Source: Chloroflexota bacterium
GTDB lineage: Bacteria > Chloroflexota > UBA6077 > FW602-bin22
Length of the DNA stretch: 60,612 nt
Reading direction: 5' to 3'
NCBI GenBank assembly: GCA_016875715.1
Contig: VGOZ01000006.1
Coordinates: forward strand, 1 to 60,612
Below, in pieces: positions 43,361 to 51,451 of the stretch (its first letter is position 1; each line of letters opens with the position of its first letter). The notes below the pieces were generated by a model that was not told where the DNA came from, ran no database searches, and was given only the letters and a program-made list of their open reading frames with translations. A program made the translations under genes and the position numbers.

Positions 43361-43484
43361 GGCCCAGATGTGGTCGCTGGAGAGGCCGACGCGCAGAGTC
43401 TCTGGTATGGGTGCTGACTCCTTGGTTGCCCGAAGTATCGCATCGGCGCACCGCGCGCGGCAGGTCGGCTACTGTTCCGGTTCG

Positions 43485-44546
43485 ATGCGCCGCCTGATCC
43501 TCTCCGATGTTCACGGTCACCTCCCCGCCCTCCGCGCCGTTCTCGACACGGCCACACGGGTAGACGAGATCTGGTGCCTTGGCGATGTCGTTGGCCTCGG
43601 ACCCTGGCCGGACGAGTGCGTCGCGACGCTACGCGATGCCGCGGCGATCCTAGTGATGGGCAATCACGACGTCGCGGCGGTGGGTCGCCCGGGACCCGAG
43701 TTCGATCGTGTTCCCCTGCTCGGGGAGTCCAACCCCTGGACCAGGTCGCTGCTGAGCGAGGAGCAGCGCGGCTGGCTCGATCGTGTCCCGGCGCGGCTCT
43801 CGCGCGATGGCATCACGCTTGTCCACGATATCGCTGCGCTCCGACGGGATGGGCCGACCGCGCCGCTCCCGGTGGCGGAGGACCTTGCCCGGACCGTCGG
43901 CGGACCGACGCTGGTCGGGCACTTCCACCTTCCCCACGATGTGCACGCCGCGGTGCCGGACGATGCCGACATCGTCGCGCGCGTGCCGCGCCCGGGACCG
44001 GTCGCCGGGGTGGACACGTCCACCCGCATCCTCAACCCGGGAGCGGTCGGCGTGCCGGACGCCCATCCGGGCTACGCCTCCTTCGCGATCGCGGAGGATG
44101 GCGCGCTCGCATTCCATCTCGTGCCCGTCGATCTCGAGGCCGGATACGCGATGTCCCGAGCTCGCGGCGCGGGGCCGCTCGTCCTCGCACAGACGGCCCG
44201 CCAGGTTGCCGACGCCGCGATTGCGAGCGGCGATCTTGCGCGCGGGCGGCAGCTGCTGCGCGAGGCCGCGCCGGCGCTGAGCGTTTCGGGGAGTCGGAGA
44301 CAGGATGGGCTCTCCCTGATCGCGATCGCGGCGATCGCGGCCGCGGAGGAGGATGTCGAGAGTGCGCTCGACCTTCTCGCGGCGGTGTCGACCGGTCTGA
44401 CCGACCACCCGCTCCACCGCTACCGGGCGTCGATCGCGCTCGCCCACCTGCGGGGCATGGTTCTGGACATCGACGCGCGCGTCGCGGGCGCCCGTGTCGC
44501 GGGCCTCGATCGCGCCTCGGAGATCGCCCGGCGCATCCTCGGCTGA
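43485..44546 (+). CDS. Calcineurin-like metallophosphoesterase
   Basis: 353 aa. The binuclear metal motifs are complete in the first 160 residues: DVHGH (Asp8), GDVVG, GNHD and GHFHLPH. The C-terminal 130 residues are Ala/Arg-rich helices with no recognised domain, an extension not found in the minimal YfcE/MJ0936-type enzymes. The substrate (phosphodiester or nucleotide) is unknown. The ATG begins directly with the first metal strand. The gene is divergent from the oxidoreductase. Confidence 0.87.
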   Translation: MRRLILSDVHGHLPALRAVLDTATRVDEIWCLGDVVGLGPWPDECVATLRDAAAILVMGNHDVAAVGRPGPEFDRVPLLGESNPWTRSLLSEEQRGWLDRVPARLSRDGITLVHDIAALRRDGPTAPLPVAEDLARTVGGPTLVGHFHLPHDVHAAVPDDADIVARVPRPGPVAGVDTSTRILNPGAVGVPDAHPGYASFAIAEDGALAFHLVPVDLEAGYAMSRARGAGPLVLAQTARQVADAAIASGDLARGRQLLREAAPALSVSGSRRQDGLSLIAIAAIAAAEEDVESALDLLAAVSTGLTDHPLHRYRASIALAHLRGMVLDIDARVAGARVAGLDRASEIARRILG

Positions 44547-44567
44547 CGCGCGGCGCAGGCTGCCCTC

Positions 44568-44587
44568 GGGGAGCTCTCGATGCTCCC
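44568..44587 (+). terminator. Weak hairpin after the phosphoesterase gene
   Basis: GGGAGC and GCTCCC form a six-base stem around an eight-base loop, followed by a pyrimidine-rich tail and a second small hairpin (CTCTT-CCAG-AAGAG). Together they may end the phosphoesterase transcript. Confidence 0.3.
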
Positions 44588-44636
44588 GTCCTCTTCCAGA
44601 AGAGAGCACCGCCACTGATACTGCCTCCATGATTCG

Positions 44637-44852
44637 GTGGCGCGAGTGCCAATCCGAACCAGGCTGCGTTCGCCACTTCATCGGCGCCACACCAGTCTGG
44701 CATATTCACTGGCCGAGAGCGCCGTCGCCGCCGAACTCATCGATGAGATCGACCGCGATCGGAGGGCGGCGACCGCCAGACCGATGTCGAGTCGTGAAGC
44801 CAGAGAGGACTACATGCGCCGGATGCGCGCTCATCTCGACAGGTCTCGATGA
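44637..44852 (+). CDS. Small hypothetical protein coupled to the exported protein
   Basis: 71 aa from a GTG, Arg-rich and helical, with an acidic helix AAELIDEIDRDRRAA and a second helix REAREDYMRRMRAHLDR. Not recognised. Its TGA overlaps the ATG of the next gene (ATGA), which is the main support for its being real. The start is uncertain. Confidence 0.45.
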   Translation: MARVPIRTRLRSPLHRRHTSLAYSLAESAVAAELIDEIDRDRRAATARPMSSREAREDYMRRMRAHLDRSR

Positions 44853-45619
44853 GCGCGACGACGCGTCTGCGGAATCCACTGGGTATCGCAGGGCCTGCCA
44901 TTGTCGCGTCGGTGCTCCTCATCAGCACCATCCTCTTGTCCGCACGTGAGGCACAGGCGTCTGCCAATTGCGCCATTACCCCTGAATTCCAGGCCCTTAC
45001 CGGTCAGATCGCAGAAACCGTGGGGCCGTGCGTCGAGAACGCGACGAAGACGGCAGGTTCCGGAGATCTCGAGCAGAGGACAGCCGCCTGGCACGGAGGC
45101 GGTGGGCTGCTCGTCCTCCGGCAGTGCGAAGGGATCGTCGCCTTCACCGACGGCGGACCGACCTGGCTACTCGGGCCGGTCGGACTGGTTCAGCGTCCTA
45201 ACGATCGCCGCTTTCCCTGGGAGATGGAGTGCCGCACCGGTCACGAGCGAAAACTCCGAGCCACCGTTGGCTCGGTGGGCGATGGGGGAACGATCCACAC
45301 GCGCGAACTCGGCAGCGTGCGCGCCATTGGGATCGAGAAGTTCTCCGGAGCGTGCGCTCTGAGCGCAGTCGCATATGCGCGGTCCCTCGCTCCGACGAAC
45401 GCCCGGACCTGGATCACACTCGACTCACGAGGCGGTTCGGACGGGCGTGGCCTCCGCTACGTCACCGTCACGTTGGAGGACGGCACGGACTTCGGGACGC
45501 GTTTGATCGAGGCGGGCCGGGCGCGCGCCGCCGCCACCGCGATGCACGCCAGCCTGTCGATGGGCTACTGGCAGGCAGAGGGCGAGTGCCCAGGCACGTG
45601 GCGCACTACAACGGGGTGA
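44849..45619 (+). CDS. Exported protein with staphylococcal-nuclease-like C-terminal domain
   Basis: 256 aa. Residues 10-38 form a signal peptide or membrane anchor (IVASVLLISTILLSAREAQAS, probable cleavage after AQAS). The middle part has four or more Cys and a glycine-rich strand region of unknown fold. The C-terminal 95 residues follow the SNase pattern: VRAIGIEKF, a helix with AYARSL, WITLDSRGGSDGRGLRYVTVTLEDG, TRLIEAGRARA, and Trp-x-AEGEC at the end. The GR of the YGR-like motif is kept; the other catalytic residues cannot be placed with certainty, so nuclease activity is open. Confidence 0.6.
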   Translation: MSATTRLRNPLGIAGPAIVASVLLISTILLSAREAQASANCAITPEFQALTGQIAETVGPCVENATKTAGSGDLEQRTAAWHGGGGLLVLRQCEGIVAFTDGGPTWLLGPVGLVQRPNDRRFPWEMECRTGHERKLRATVGSVGDGGTIHTRELGSVRAIGIEKFSGACALSAVAYARSLAPTNARTWITLDSRGGSDGRGLRYVTVTLEDGTDFGTRLIEAGRARAAATAMHASLSMGYWQAEGECPGTWRTTTG

Positions 45620-45879
45620 AGGCGAGATCGGGCGACTTCATGCGCGGCGATGCACGCTTTCGGCGTCGCCGAGAAGGCAGGACCACGTAGGCCCGACGTC
45701 CTCTCATCGCGAGAGAGCGATCGGGGCCTCTCAGCGGCTCCTAAGTCGCGGGGTTCGCCAGATACGTGCGAGTGACGAGGCCCGCCAGCCGCCGATTTTC
45801 CGCGTCGCCGGACTCACGGAGGTGCACGCTCACGGATACTGCGGAACCGACGTCACGAACGGCAGCCTCTCCGCCCGCC

Positions 45880-46992
45880 TCAGAAAGTCGACGTGATCTC
45901 CAGAGCGCGCCCCTCGCGGGACGACTGATACCCCTTTTCGATGATCTCGACGACGTGGCGCGCGTGTTCGGCGCTGGGGATTGGCTTCCGCCCGTCGCGC
46001 AGGCACTCCACGAAGTGCATGATGTCGGCGTAGCCGTGCGCCTCGCCGATCTCTCTGTGCGGCCCGACGCGATACGGCATCTCCGGTAGATCGAGCGCCT
46101 GCTCGCCATCGGGCACCTTTGGCCCGGAAATCACCGCGCGCGGTCCGCCGGGACCACCGGGAGGGTCGGCATAGACGCACCCCTCGCTGCCGAAGATCGC
46201 GATCCGCGGCACGGGTCCAGAGCGGCAATTGGCTCCGTAGGCGAACCCAAACAAACTCTCGCCGAAGTCGAGCGTGATGTGGGTGTTGTCATCCATCTCG
46301 ACGAGGATCTCTTTGTCCTTCCATCGGCGCACCGGGAGACCGATGCCTGACATGGCCTGGACGCGCTTGACCGGCCCGAGGATGCCGGTCATCTCGTGCA
46401 GGCAATAGACGGTCATGTCGTAGACGGGTCCGCCGCCCGGCTTGTAGTACCAGGTGGGGTCGACGTTGGCGAGGACGTCGTTCTCGGTGCGGAACGATTC
46501 GTACTCGTGCCCGGCACCCTGCATCCCGGCGAGCGACCAGTACGGGCGGCCGATCAGGCCCTTCTGGATCGCCTCCTTCATCTGCGGGTACGGGGGGCGC
46601 AGCATCTCGCCCGGCGACGCGCAGACGGTCAGTCCTTTCCGTGCGGCCATCTCGACGATCTCGTTCGCCTCGTCCAACCGAGTGGTCATCGACTTCTGCG
46701 TGTACACATGCTTGCCAGCCTCGAGCGCGCGCGTGATCTGGCGATGGTGGAGGGGGATGGGCGTGGCGATGAGGACCGCCTCGATGTCCGCCTTCTCGAC
46801 CATCTCGTCGTAATCGGTGTAGGCGTCGCGCCAGACCCACTTCTCCGCGACCGCCTCGGCACGGCCGGGGACGGCGTCGCACACCGCGACCGCCTCGATG
46901 AGGGCGCGGGCGTCATCCTGGAAGGTATGGGGTAGGATGCCGCGTTGGGCCAGGCTGCCCAGACCGACCAGACCCACCTTCAGTTTCGCCAC
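45880..46992 (-). CDS. Gfo/Idh/MocA-family oxidoreductase
   Basis: 370 aa. Rossmann motif VGLVGLGSLAQRGIL, EKP-equivalent VYTQKSMTT (Gln in place of Glu), ATPIPLHHRQ before it, and DPTWYYKPGGGPVYDMTVYCLHEM in the second domain. It is the closest intact relative of the broken gene at 20.9-22.0 kb, sharing the TQK/IQK-SMTT and WYYxPGGGPV features. The GTG at 46992 is preceded by GGAGG at ten bases. It stands alone. Confidence 0.88.
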   Translation of the reverse strand: MAKLKVGLVGLGSLAQRGILPHTFQDDARALIEAVAVCDAVPGRAEAVAEKWVWRDAYTDYDEMVEKADIEAVLIATPIPLHHRQITRALEAGKHVYTQKSMTTRLDEANEIVEMAARKGLTVCASPGEMLRPPYPQMKEAIQKGLIGRPYWSLAGMQGAGHEYESFRTENDVLANVDPTWYYKPGGGPVYDMTVYCLHEMTGILGPVKRVQAMSGIGLPVRRWKDKEILVEMDDNTHITLDFGESLFGFAYGANCRSGPVPRIAIFGSEGCVYADPPGGPGGPRAVISGPKVPDGEQALDLPEMPYRVGPHREIGEAHGYADIMHFVECLRDGRKPIPSAEHARHVVEIIEKGYQSSREGRALEITSTF

Positions 46993-47293
46993 ATGCCGGA
47001 AGCCTCCTACCGCCCAAGGGTGGCGCGCCGAGAGTACCGTACGGCGACGCCTCTCGGGGCAGGTGGCCGCGCCGCGACTCGCCCGCGCACCGACGTGCGC
47101 GCCAGGCACGCGCCGGGATGGAAGAAGAAGACATCAATCCTGTGGGACCACCCCACACCCGGCAGCGTCGTGCCGCGACACCACGTTGGAGACGGCGGCG
47201 GGGTTCGCGGTAGCGTGGTGCCGCCGCGCTCGTACGCCGGGGCGATTCTCAAAGAGGCGGCCGAAAGATCGGGGAATACCCCTTCCCGGATGA
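46993..47293. other. Intergenic stretch with a dispersed repeat
   Basis: About 300 bases between the divergent oxidoreductase and the promoter of the zinc-ribbon gene. Nothing here looks coding. It contains repeat copy D at 47145-47181. Confidence 0.5.
47145..47181 (+). repeat. Dispersed repeat, copy D (37 bp)
   Basis: Same orientation as copy C at 38854-38889, with the core CACCCCACACCCGG followed by AGCGTCG and CCGCG. About 32-33 of 36 positions agree. Possibly the end of a mobile element or a shared regulatory sequence. Confidence 0.6.
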
Positions 47294-47322
47294 TTGCGTG
47301 GCCGGTGACATGCGGATACACT
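47294..47322 (+). promoter_or_regulatory. Promoter of the small zinc-ribbon gene
   Basis: TTGCGT at 47294-47299 and TACACT at 47317-47322 are 17 bases apart. The predicted start of transcription falls at the edge of the palindrome at 47330-47343, and the ATG of the small gene is at 47358. Confidence 0.5.
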
Positions 47323-47329
47323 GCGCTAT

Positions 47330-47343
47330 GTACCAATTGGTAC
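47330..47343. promoter_or_regulatory. Perfect 14-bp palindrome at the transcription start
   Basis: GTACCAATTGGTAC equals its reverse complement and begins seven bases after the -10 box, an ideal place for a repressor. It is AT-rich in the middle, unlike the neighbouring DNA. The binding protein is unknown; no regulator gene adjoins it. Confidence 0.55.
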
Positions 47344-47357
47344 TTCTGAGAGGTTCG

Positions 47358-47501
47358 ATGAAGAACAGTGCCCCTCAGATCGACCGTATCCCCACGACCG
47401 TACGAACCTGCCCTCGGTGCGGCCATCACACGCTGGTCGTCCGCGGCCAACGGCTGATATGTCGATCGTGCAACGAATCGACCTGGCGGTCGGAGATCTA
47501 G
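47358..47501 (+). CDS. Small zinc-ribbon protein
   Basis: 47 aa. CPRCGHH and CRSCN form one zinc ribbon covering most of the protein. GAGAGG lies a few bases before the ATG; the frame is open further upstream but the promoter and palindrome place the start here. Such mini-ribbons are often nucleic-acid-binding or accessory proteins. No family name can be given. About 80 bases separate it from the antiporter gene. Confidence 0.6.
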   Translation: MKNSAPQIDRIPTTVRTCPRCGHHTLVVRGQRLICRSCNESTWRSEI

Positions 47502-47582
47502 TCGTCGTGCACCCTTAGGCCGCGAACGCCAAGGGGTGTCCGAACTCCGCTGCGCCGGCGATAAAGTGCCCTGAACTCTTCA

Positions 47583-49025
47583 TTGTCGCTCACCACGCGT
47601 GAGTGGGAGTCGGTGGCGTTGGAACTGCTCGGACACTGGACCGTTCTAGCGGCGCTCATCGTTTTCCTGATCGCCTACGCGATCGTGATGTTGGAGGACA
47701 GGCTCAACCTACCCAAGTCGGTCCCGGTTCTCTTCGGCGCCGGTATCGTGTGGGTTCTGGTCGCAATAAATCTCCACACCCTGGGAAGAGGTCACCAGAT
47801 CAGGGACGCGGTCGAGCACAACCTCCTCGAGTACGCCGAACTCATGCTCTTCGTCATCGTCGCGATGACCTACGTGAACACGCTCCAGGAGCGCGGCGTG
47901 TTCGACGCGATTCGCGCGGCGCTTGTGTCGAGCGGACTCTCGCTACGCGCCCTGTTCTGGCTCACGGGACTCCTCGCCTTCCTGCTCTCACCGATCGCTG
48001 ACAATCTGACCACCGCGCTGGTGATGGGCTCGATCGCTGTCGCGATCGGCCAGGGATTCCCGCGCTTCGTGGCTGTCTCGTGCATCAACATCGTGGTCGC
48101 GGCGAACGCGGGGGGTGCCTTCAGCCCCTTCGGCGACATCACGACGCTGATGGTGTGGCAACGCGGCATCGTCCCGTTCGAGGGCTTCTTCGCGCTGCTG
48201 CTGCCGTCGCTGGTGAACTGGATGGTCCCCGCCTCGATCCTGATGTTTGGCGTCGAGCGCGAGAAACCGCCGAAGGTTGATGCGGCGGCGATCCTCGAAC
48301 GCGGCGCGATCGAGATCGTCCTCCTCTTTCTCGGCACCATCGCCCTGACCGTCACCGCCCATAACCTCTTCCGTCTCCCGTCGGCCGTGGGGATGATGTT
48401 CGGCCTCGGAGCGCTCCAGTTGTTCGCGTATGCGTTCAATCGATCCTCTTCCGGAGTGCCATTGCGCGTGAATACTCCGGACGATGTGTTCTCGAGTCCT
48501 CAGGCGGCCGCCATCGAAAACGGGGAACTGACGCCTGCACACACAGACTCCCGCCGGGTCGTACGCCGCCGCGCCGAGACGATCCCGCTCCACACGTTCC
48601 GGCAGATGGAACGGGTGGAGTGGGATACCCTGATGTTCTTCTACGGCATCATCCTTTGCGTCGGCGGCCTGGGGACGCTCGGCTATCTGGCTGCCCTCTC
48701 GTCCGCCCTCTATGGCGGTCTGGGCGCGACCACCGCGATCATCCTCATCGGGCTCCTCTCGGCCGTGATCGACAACGTGCCAGTCATGTATTCAGTCCTG
48801 GAAATGGGGCTGGACATGAGCCGGGGGGAGTGGTTGCTTGTGACGCTCACCGTCGGCGTCGGTGGCTCGCTTCTCTCCGTCGGGAGCGCCGCCGGTGTAG
48901 CGCTGATGGGTCAAGCGCGCGGCGTGTACACGTTCAAGTCCCACCTGAGGTGGTCGTGGGCGATCGCGCTCGGATACGTCGCGAGCATCGTGGTCCACCT
49001 CGTGGTGAACCAGGCGCTGATGTAG
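47583..49025 (+). CDS. nhaD: NhaD-type sodium/proton antiporter (SLC13/ArsB superfamily)
   Basis: 480 aa with about 12 membrane segments. NhaD markers: the first reentrant motif SPIADNLTTALVMG, the glycine-rich GGAFSPFGDITTLMVWQ, and the second repeat motif LLSAVIDNVPVMYSVLEMG. It exchanges Na+ (or Li+) for protons across the cell membrane. The start is uncertain: the TTG at 47583 has no ribosome site, and a later GTG would still precede the first helix. A long charged loop lies near residues 290-345. It is followed by a multicopper oxidase remnant. Confidence 0.87.
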   Translation: MSLTTREWESVALELLGHWTVLAALIVFLIAYAIVMLEDRLNLPKSVPVLFGAGIVWVLVAINLHTLGRGHQIRDAVEHNLLEYAELMLFVIVAMTYVNTLQERGVFDAIRAALVSSGLSLRALFWLTGLLAFLLSPIADNLTTALVMGSIAVAIGQGFPRFVAVSCINIVVAANAGGAFSPFGDITTLMVWQRGIVPFEGFFALLLPSLVNWMVPASILMFGVEREKPPKVDAAAILERGAIEIVLLFLGTIALTVTAHNLFRLPSAVGMMFGLGALQLFAYAFNRSSSGVPLRVNTPDDVFSSPQAAAIENGELTPAHTDSRRVVRRRAETIPLHTFRQMERVEWDTLMFFYGIILCVGGLGTLGYLAALSSALYGGLGATTAIILIGLLSAVIDNVPVMYSVLEMGLDMSRGEWLLVTLTVGVGGSLLSVGSAAGVALMGQARGVYTFKSHLRWSWAIALGYVASIVVHLVVNQALM

Positions 49026-49037
49026 CGCCGCAATCGA

Positions 49038-49813
49038 GGCTTGCGGGAACTCGGCGTGCGGGATTTTCGCCAGCTCGGTAACAGGCCGCGGCGAGATGCC
49101 CTCCCCGATTATCGCCGGGTCGTGCCGAGATGGTGGAGGCCGGATCACAAGCGCGAGGCCGTCCCGGGCCGGCGTGCGGAGCGCCCCTCGATCGCATTGC
49201 TCCCACCGGGCAAGCGGATCGAACTCCTGGTCTCGGCGCCCGGAAGGGACGGTTCGGCCTGACGGCAGCTCACTACGACCGCGGCGCGATGACAATGATG
49301 ATGGGTGGAGGCATGGCTCATCACGCGAGCCCAGCTCGCGCCGACATCCCGCTCGTCGACATCACGGTGGCGGGTGACCCCGTCGCGATGGCACTCCCCA
49401 CGGCGCTCGTCGGCGCTGTCGCCTCGCCGGACGGACCGGTGGCACGGCGGCGCACCCTCGAACTGGGCGAAACGATGGTGCCGGGCGGCGCCCGTTTCTT
49501 AATCGACGGCAAGGAGTTCTCACCGGACCGGGTCGGTGTCCACACCACCCTGGGCACGATCGAAGAGTGGACGATCCGCAATGGAACTGACATGGATCAC
49601 CCGTTTCATCTCCACGTCCATCCGTTTCAGATCGTGGCGATCGACGGAGCAACCGTCACCCCCGCGGGATGGGAAGACACCGTCAACATCCGAAAGGGAC
49701 AGAGCGTGACTCTGCGCATCCCGTTCCGCGATTTTGCAGGCCCGACTGTGTTTCACTGCCACATCCTCGAACACGAGGATCTCGGCATGATGGGGATCGT
49801 CTCGGTCGGATAG
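49038..49813 (+). pseudogene. Multicopper oxidase remnant (C-terminal part, frameshifted)
   Basis: The last 170 residues are an intact cupredoxin domain with the copper ligands HPFHLHVHPFQIV and FHCHILEHEDLGMM, preceded by FGLTAAHYDRGAMTMMMGG. Upstream, matching pieces lie in different frames: LRELGVRDFRQLG and LPPGKRIELLVSAPG in one, RDGGGRITSAR in another. At least two frameshifts separate them, and the first cupredoxin domains with the other copper ligands are missing altogether. The fragment begins just after the nhaD stop. The ATG at 49289 could still give a 174-residue piece, but not a working oxidase. Confidence 0.72.
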
Positions 49814-49896
49814 CGAACCCCGCATGACCGGCGGACGCGAGCGCGAGCCTCCGAGCCGATCGCCGCGGGCACAGGATAGGGGCAGGCCGCCAGACT

Positions 49897-51369
49897 ATGC
49901 TCTCGCCGATGGCGCCGGAGTATGTCCTCGCGGTGGACTTCGGTCAGACGTGGTGTAAGGCTGCCTGCGTCGCGACGAACGGCCGGTTCCTCGCCACGGG
50001 CAGAGCGCCGAGTCGCGGTCTGCCGGGCCACGGATTCGGCGCCGCCGATGGGGAACGGATATGGGAGACGTTTGTTGCGGCCTCGCGCGAGGCCATGGAG
50101 GGGGGACGCGCCGAGGGCCTCGGCGCGCCTGCAGCGATTGCCCTCTCGACCCGTATCGGTCAGGGAGTCCTCCTCGATGGCGAGAACGTGCCAGTCGAGA
50201 TTCCGGAGCGGGCGAGGCGCATCGATGATGTCACCCTCGACAGGCTGTTCCTCCACACCACCTGGAGCGGGGATACCGCCGGATCGTACGCGCCGATCCT
50301 CGCCGGGCGCGCCATGGTCGTTCGGCGCGACCACCCCATTCTCTGGCGCCGCGTCCAGCGCATCGGCGCGTTCCACGACTGGCTGCTTCTGCGCCTGACC
50401 GGGCACTGGGCGACGAACCCGGCGACCGGACCCAGCGCCCTGCTGTGGCCACCCGCCGTCGCCGCCCTTGCGGGCCTGCCAGAGAGAGCGCTCCCAGCGA
50501 TCCACCCCTTCGGTGAGATCGTGGCGCCGCTCACCGACGCGGCGGCGACCCGGCTCGCGTTGACCACCAGGCCGCCGGTCGTCGCCGGCTACCACGATGG
50601 GTCGGCCGCGACGCTCGGCGTCGGCGCGCTTTCGGATGGCGACGTCTGCATCACCCTGGGCACGAGTGTCGCGATTCGGGCCGTGCGCCAGGGGCCCCTA
50701 TCCGGCTGGTTCCGCTATATGGTCGCGCCCGATCGTTTCGCCTGGATGCGCGGGTTCGAGCAGGCACTCGCCTATCTCGACGAGGCCGCCGCGATCCTGG
50801 TCGGCGAGGAGAATGCGCCGCCCTCCCGTCGCGGCGCGTTCCACCGGGCCCTGACTGCGGAGGCGCACGGAGCGCCTCCGTTCCCGGGCGGTGAGGCCTC
50901 GATTCGCCCGCTTCCCCCACTCGCGAGCGTCCCGGCGCATACCCGCACGGCGCGCGCGGGAGGCGCTCCGCGCGGCCTCATCTACCGGCGGGCTCTGGAG
51001 GGGCTTGCGGCCGGGATCGCCGGACTGGCGGCGCGCGCTCGCGAGGCGGGTCTGGGACCGCGCCGGTTCATCGCCACAGGGGGCGGAACCGAGAACGGTC
51101 TGCTGATCGAGATCCTCTCCGCGCTGCTCGGGGCGCCCGTTGAGATCGCCGACGTGGAGGGTGGCATCCGTGGCGCGGCCATCGCTGCGGCGCTCGGTGC
51201 CGGGCTCCACGCGGATCTGGAGGTCGCCAGCGCGGCGATGACGCCTCGGTGGCCCGAGGTCGTCGCGTCACCGGGGATGCGTCGGGCCTGCGCGGCGCTC
51301 GCGGCTTCGATCGCACCGCTACCGGACCCCTGGGAACCCCGCCCGTACTGGCGGCTCCTGCCGACCTGA
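49897..51369 (+). CDS. FGGY-family carbohydrate kinase
   Basis: 490 aa. The N-terminal ATPase strand is VLAVDFGQTWCKAAC, and ATP-site segments GVGALSDGDVCITLGTSVAIR and FIATGGGTENGLLIEILSALLGAPVEI follow in the second lobe. The loop usually carrying the catalytic Asp appears as GYHDGSAATLGVG. These kinases phosphorylate pentuloses, polyols or similar sugars. The divergence from xylulokinase in the first lobe means that the substrate cannot be named. It opens a run of four genes: kinase, dehydrogenase, kinase, aldolase. ATG 49909 is an alternative start. Confidence 0.85.
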   Translation: MLSPMAPEYVLAVDFGQTWCKAACVATNGRFLATGRAPSRGLPGHGFGAADGERIWETFVAASREAMEGGRAEGLGAPAAIALSTRIGQGVLLDGENVPVEIPERARRIDDVTLDRLFLHTTWSGDTAGSYAPILAGRAMVVRRDHPILWRRVQRIGAFHDWLLLRLTGHWATNPATGPSALLWPPAVAALAGLPERALPAIHPFGEIVAPLTDAAATRLALTTRPPVVAGYHDGSAATLGVGALSDGDVCITLGTSVAIRAVRQGPLSGWFRYMVAPDRFAWMRGFEQALAYLDEAAAILVGEENAPPSRRGAFHRALTAEAHGAPPFPGGEASIRPLPPLASVPAHTRTARAGGAPRGLIYRRALEGLAAGIAGLAARAREAGLGPRRFIATGGGTENGLLIEILSALLGAPVEIADVEGGIRGAAIAAALGAGLHADLEVASAAMTPRWPEVVASPGMRRACAALAASIAPLPDPWEPRPYWRLLPT

Positions 51370-51451
51370 CGCACCGGCCGGGCGGTTCGCCCGTGTAACG
51401 CCGAGCGCCGGGACGGGTGGTATCCTCGCCGCAGACAGGAGTGACCACCCC

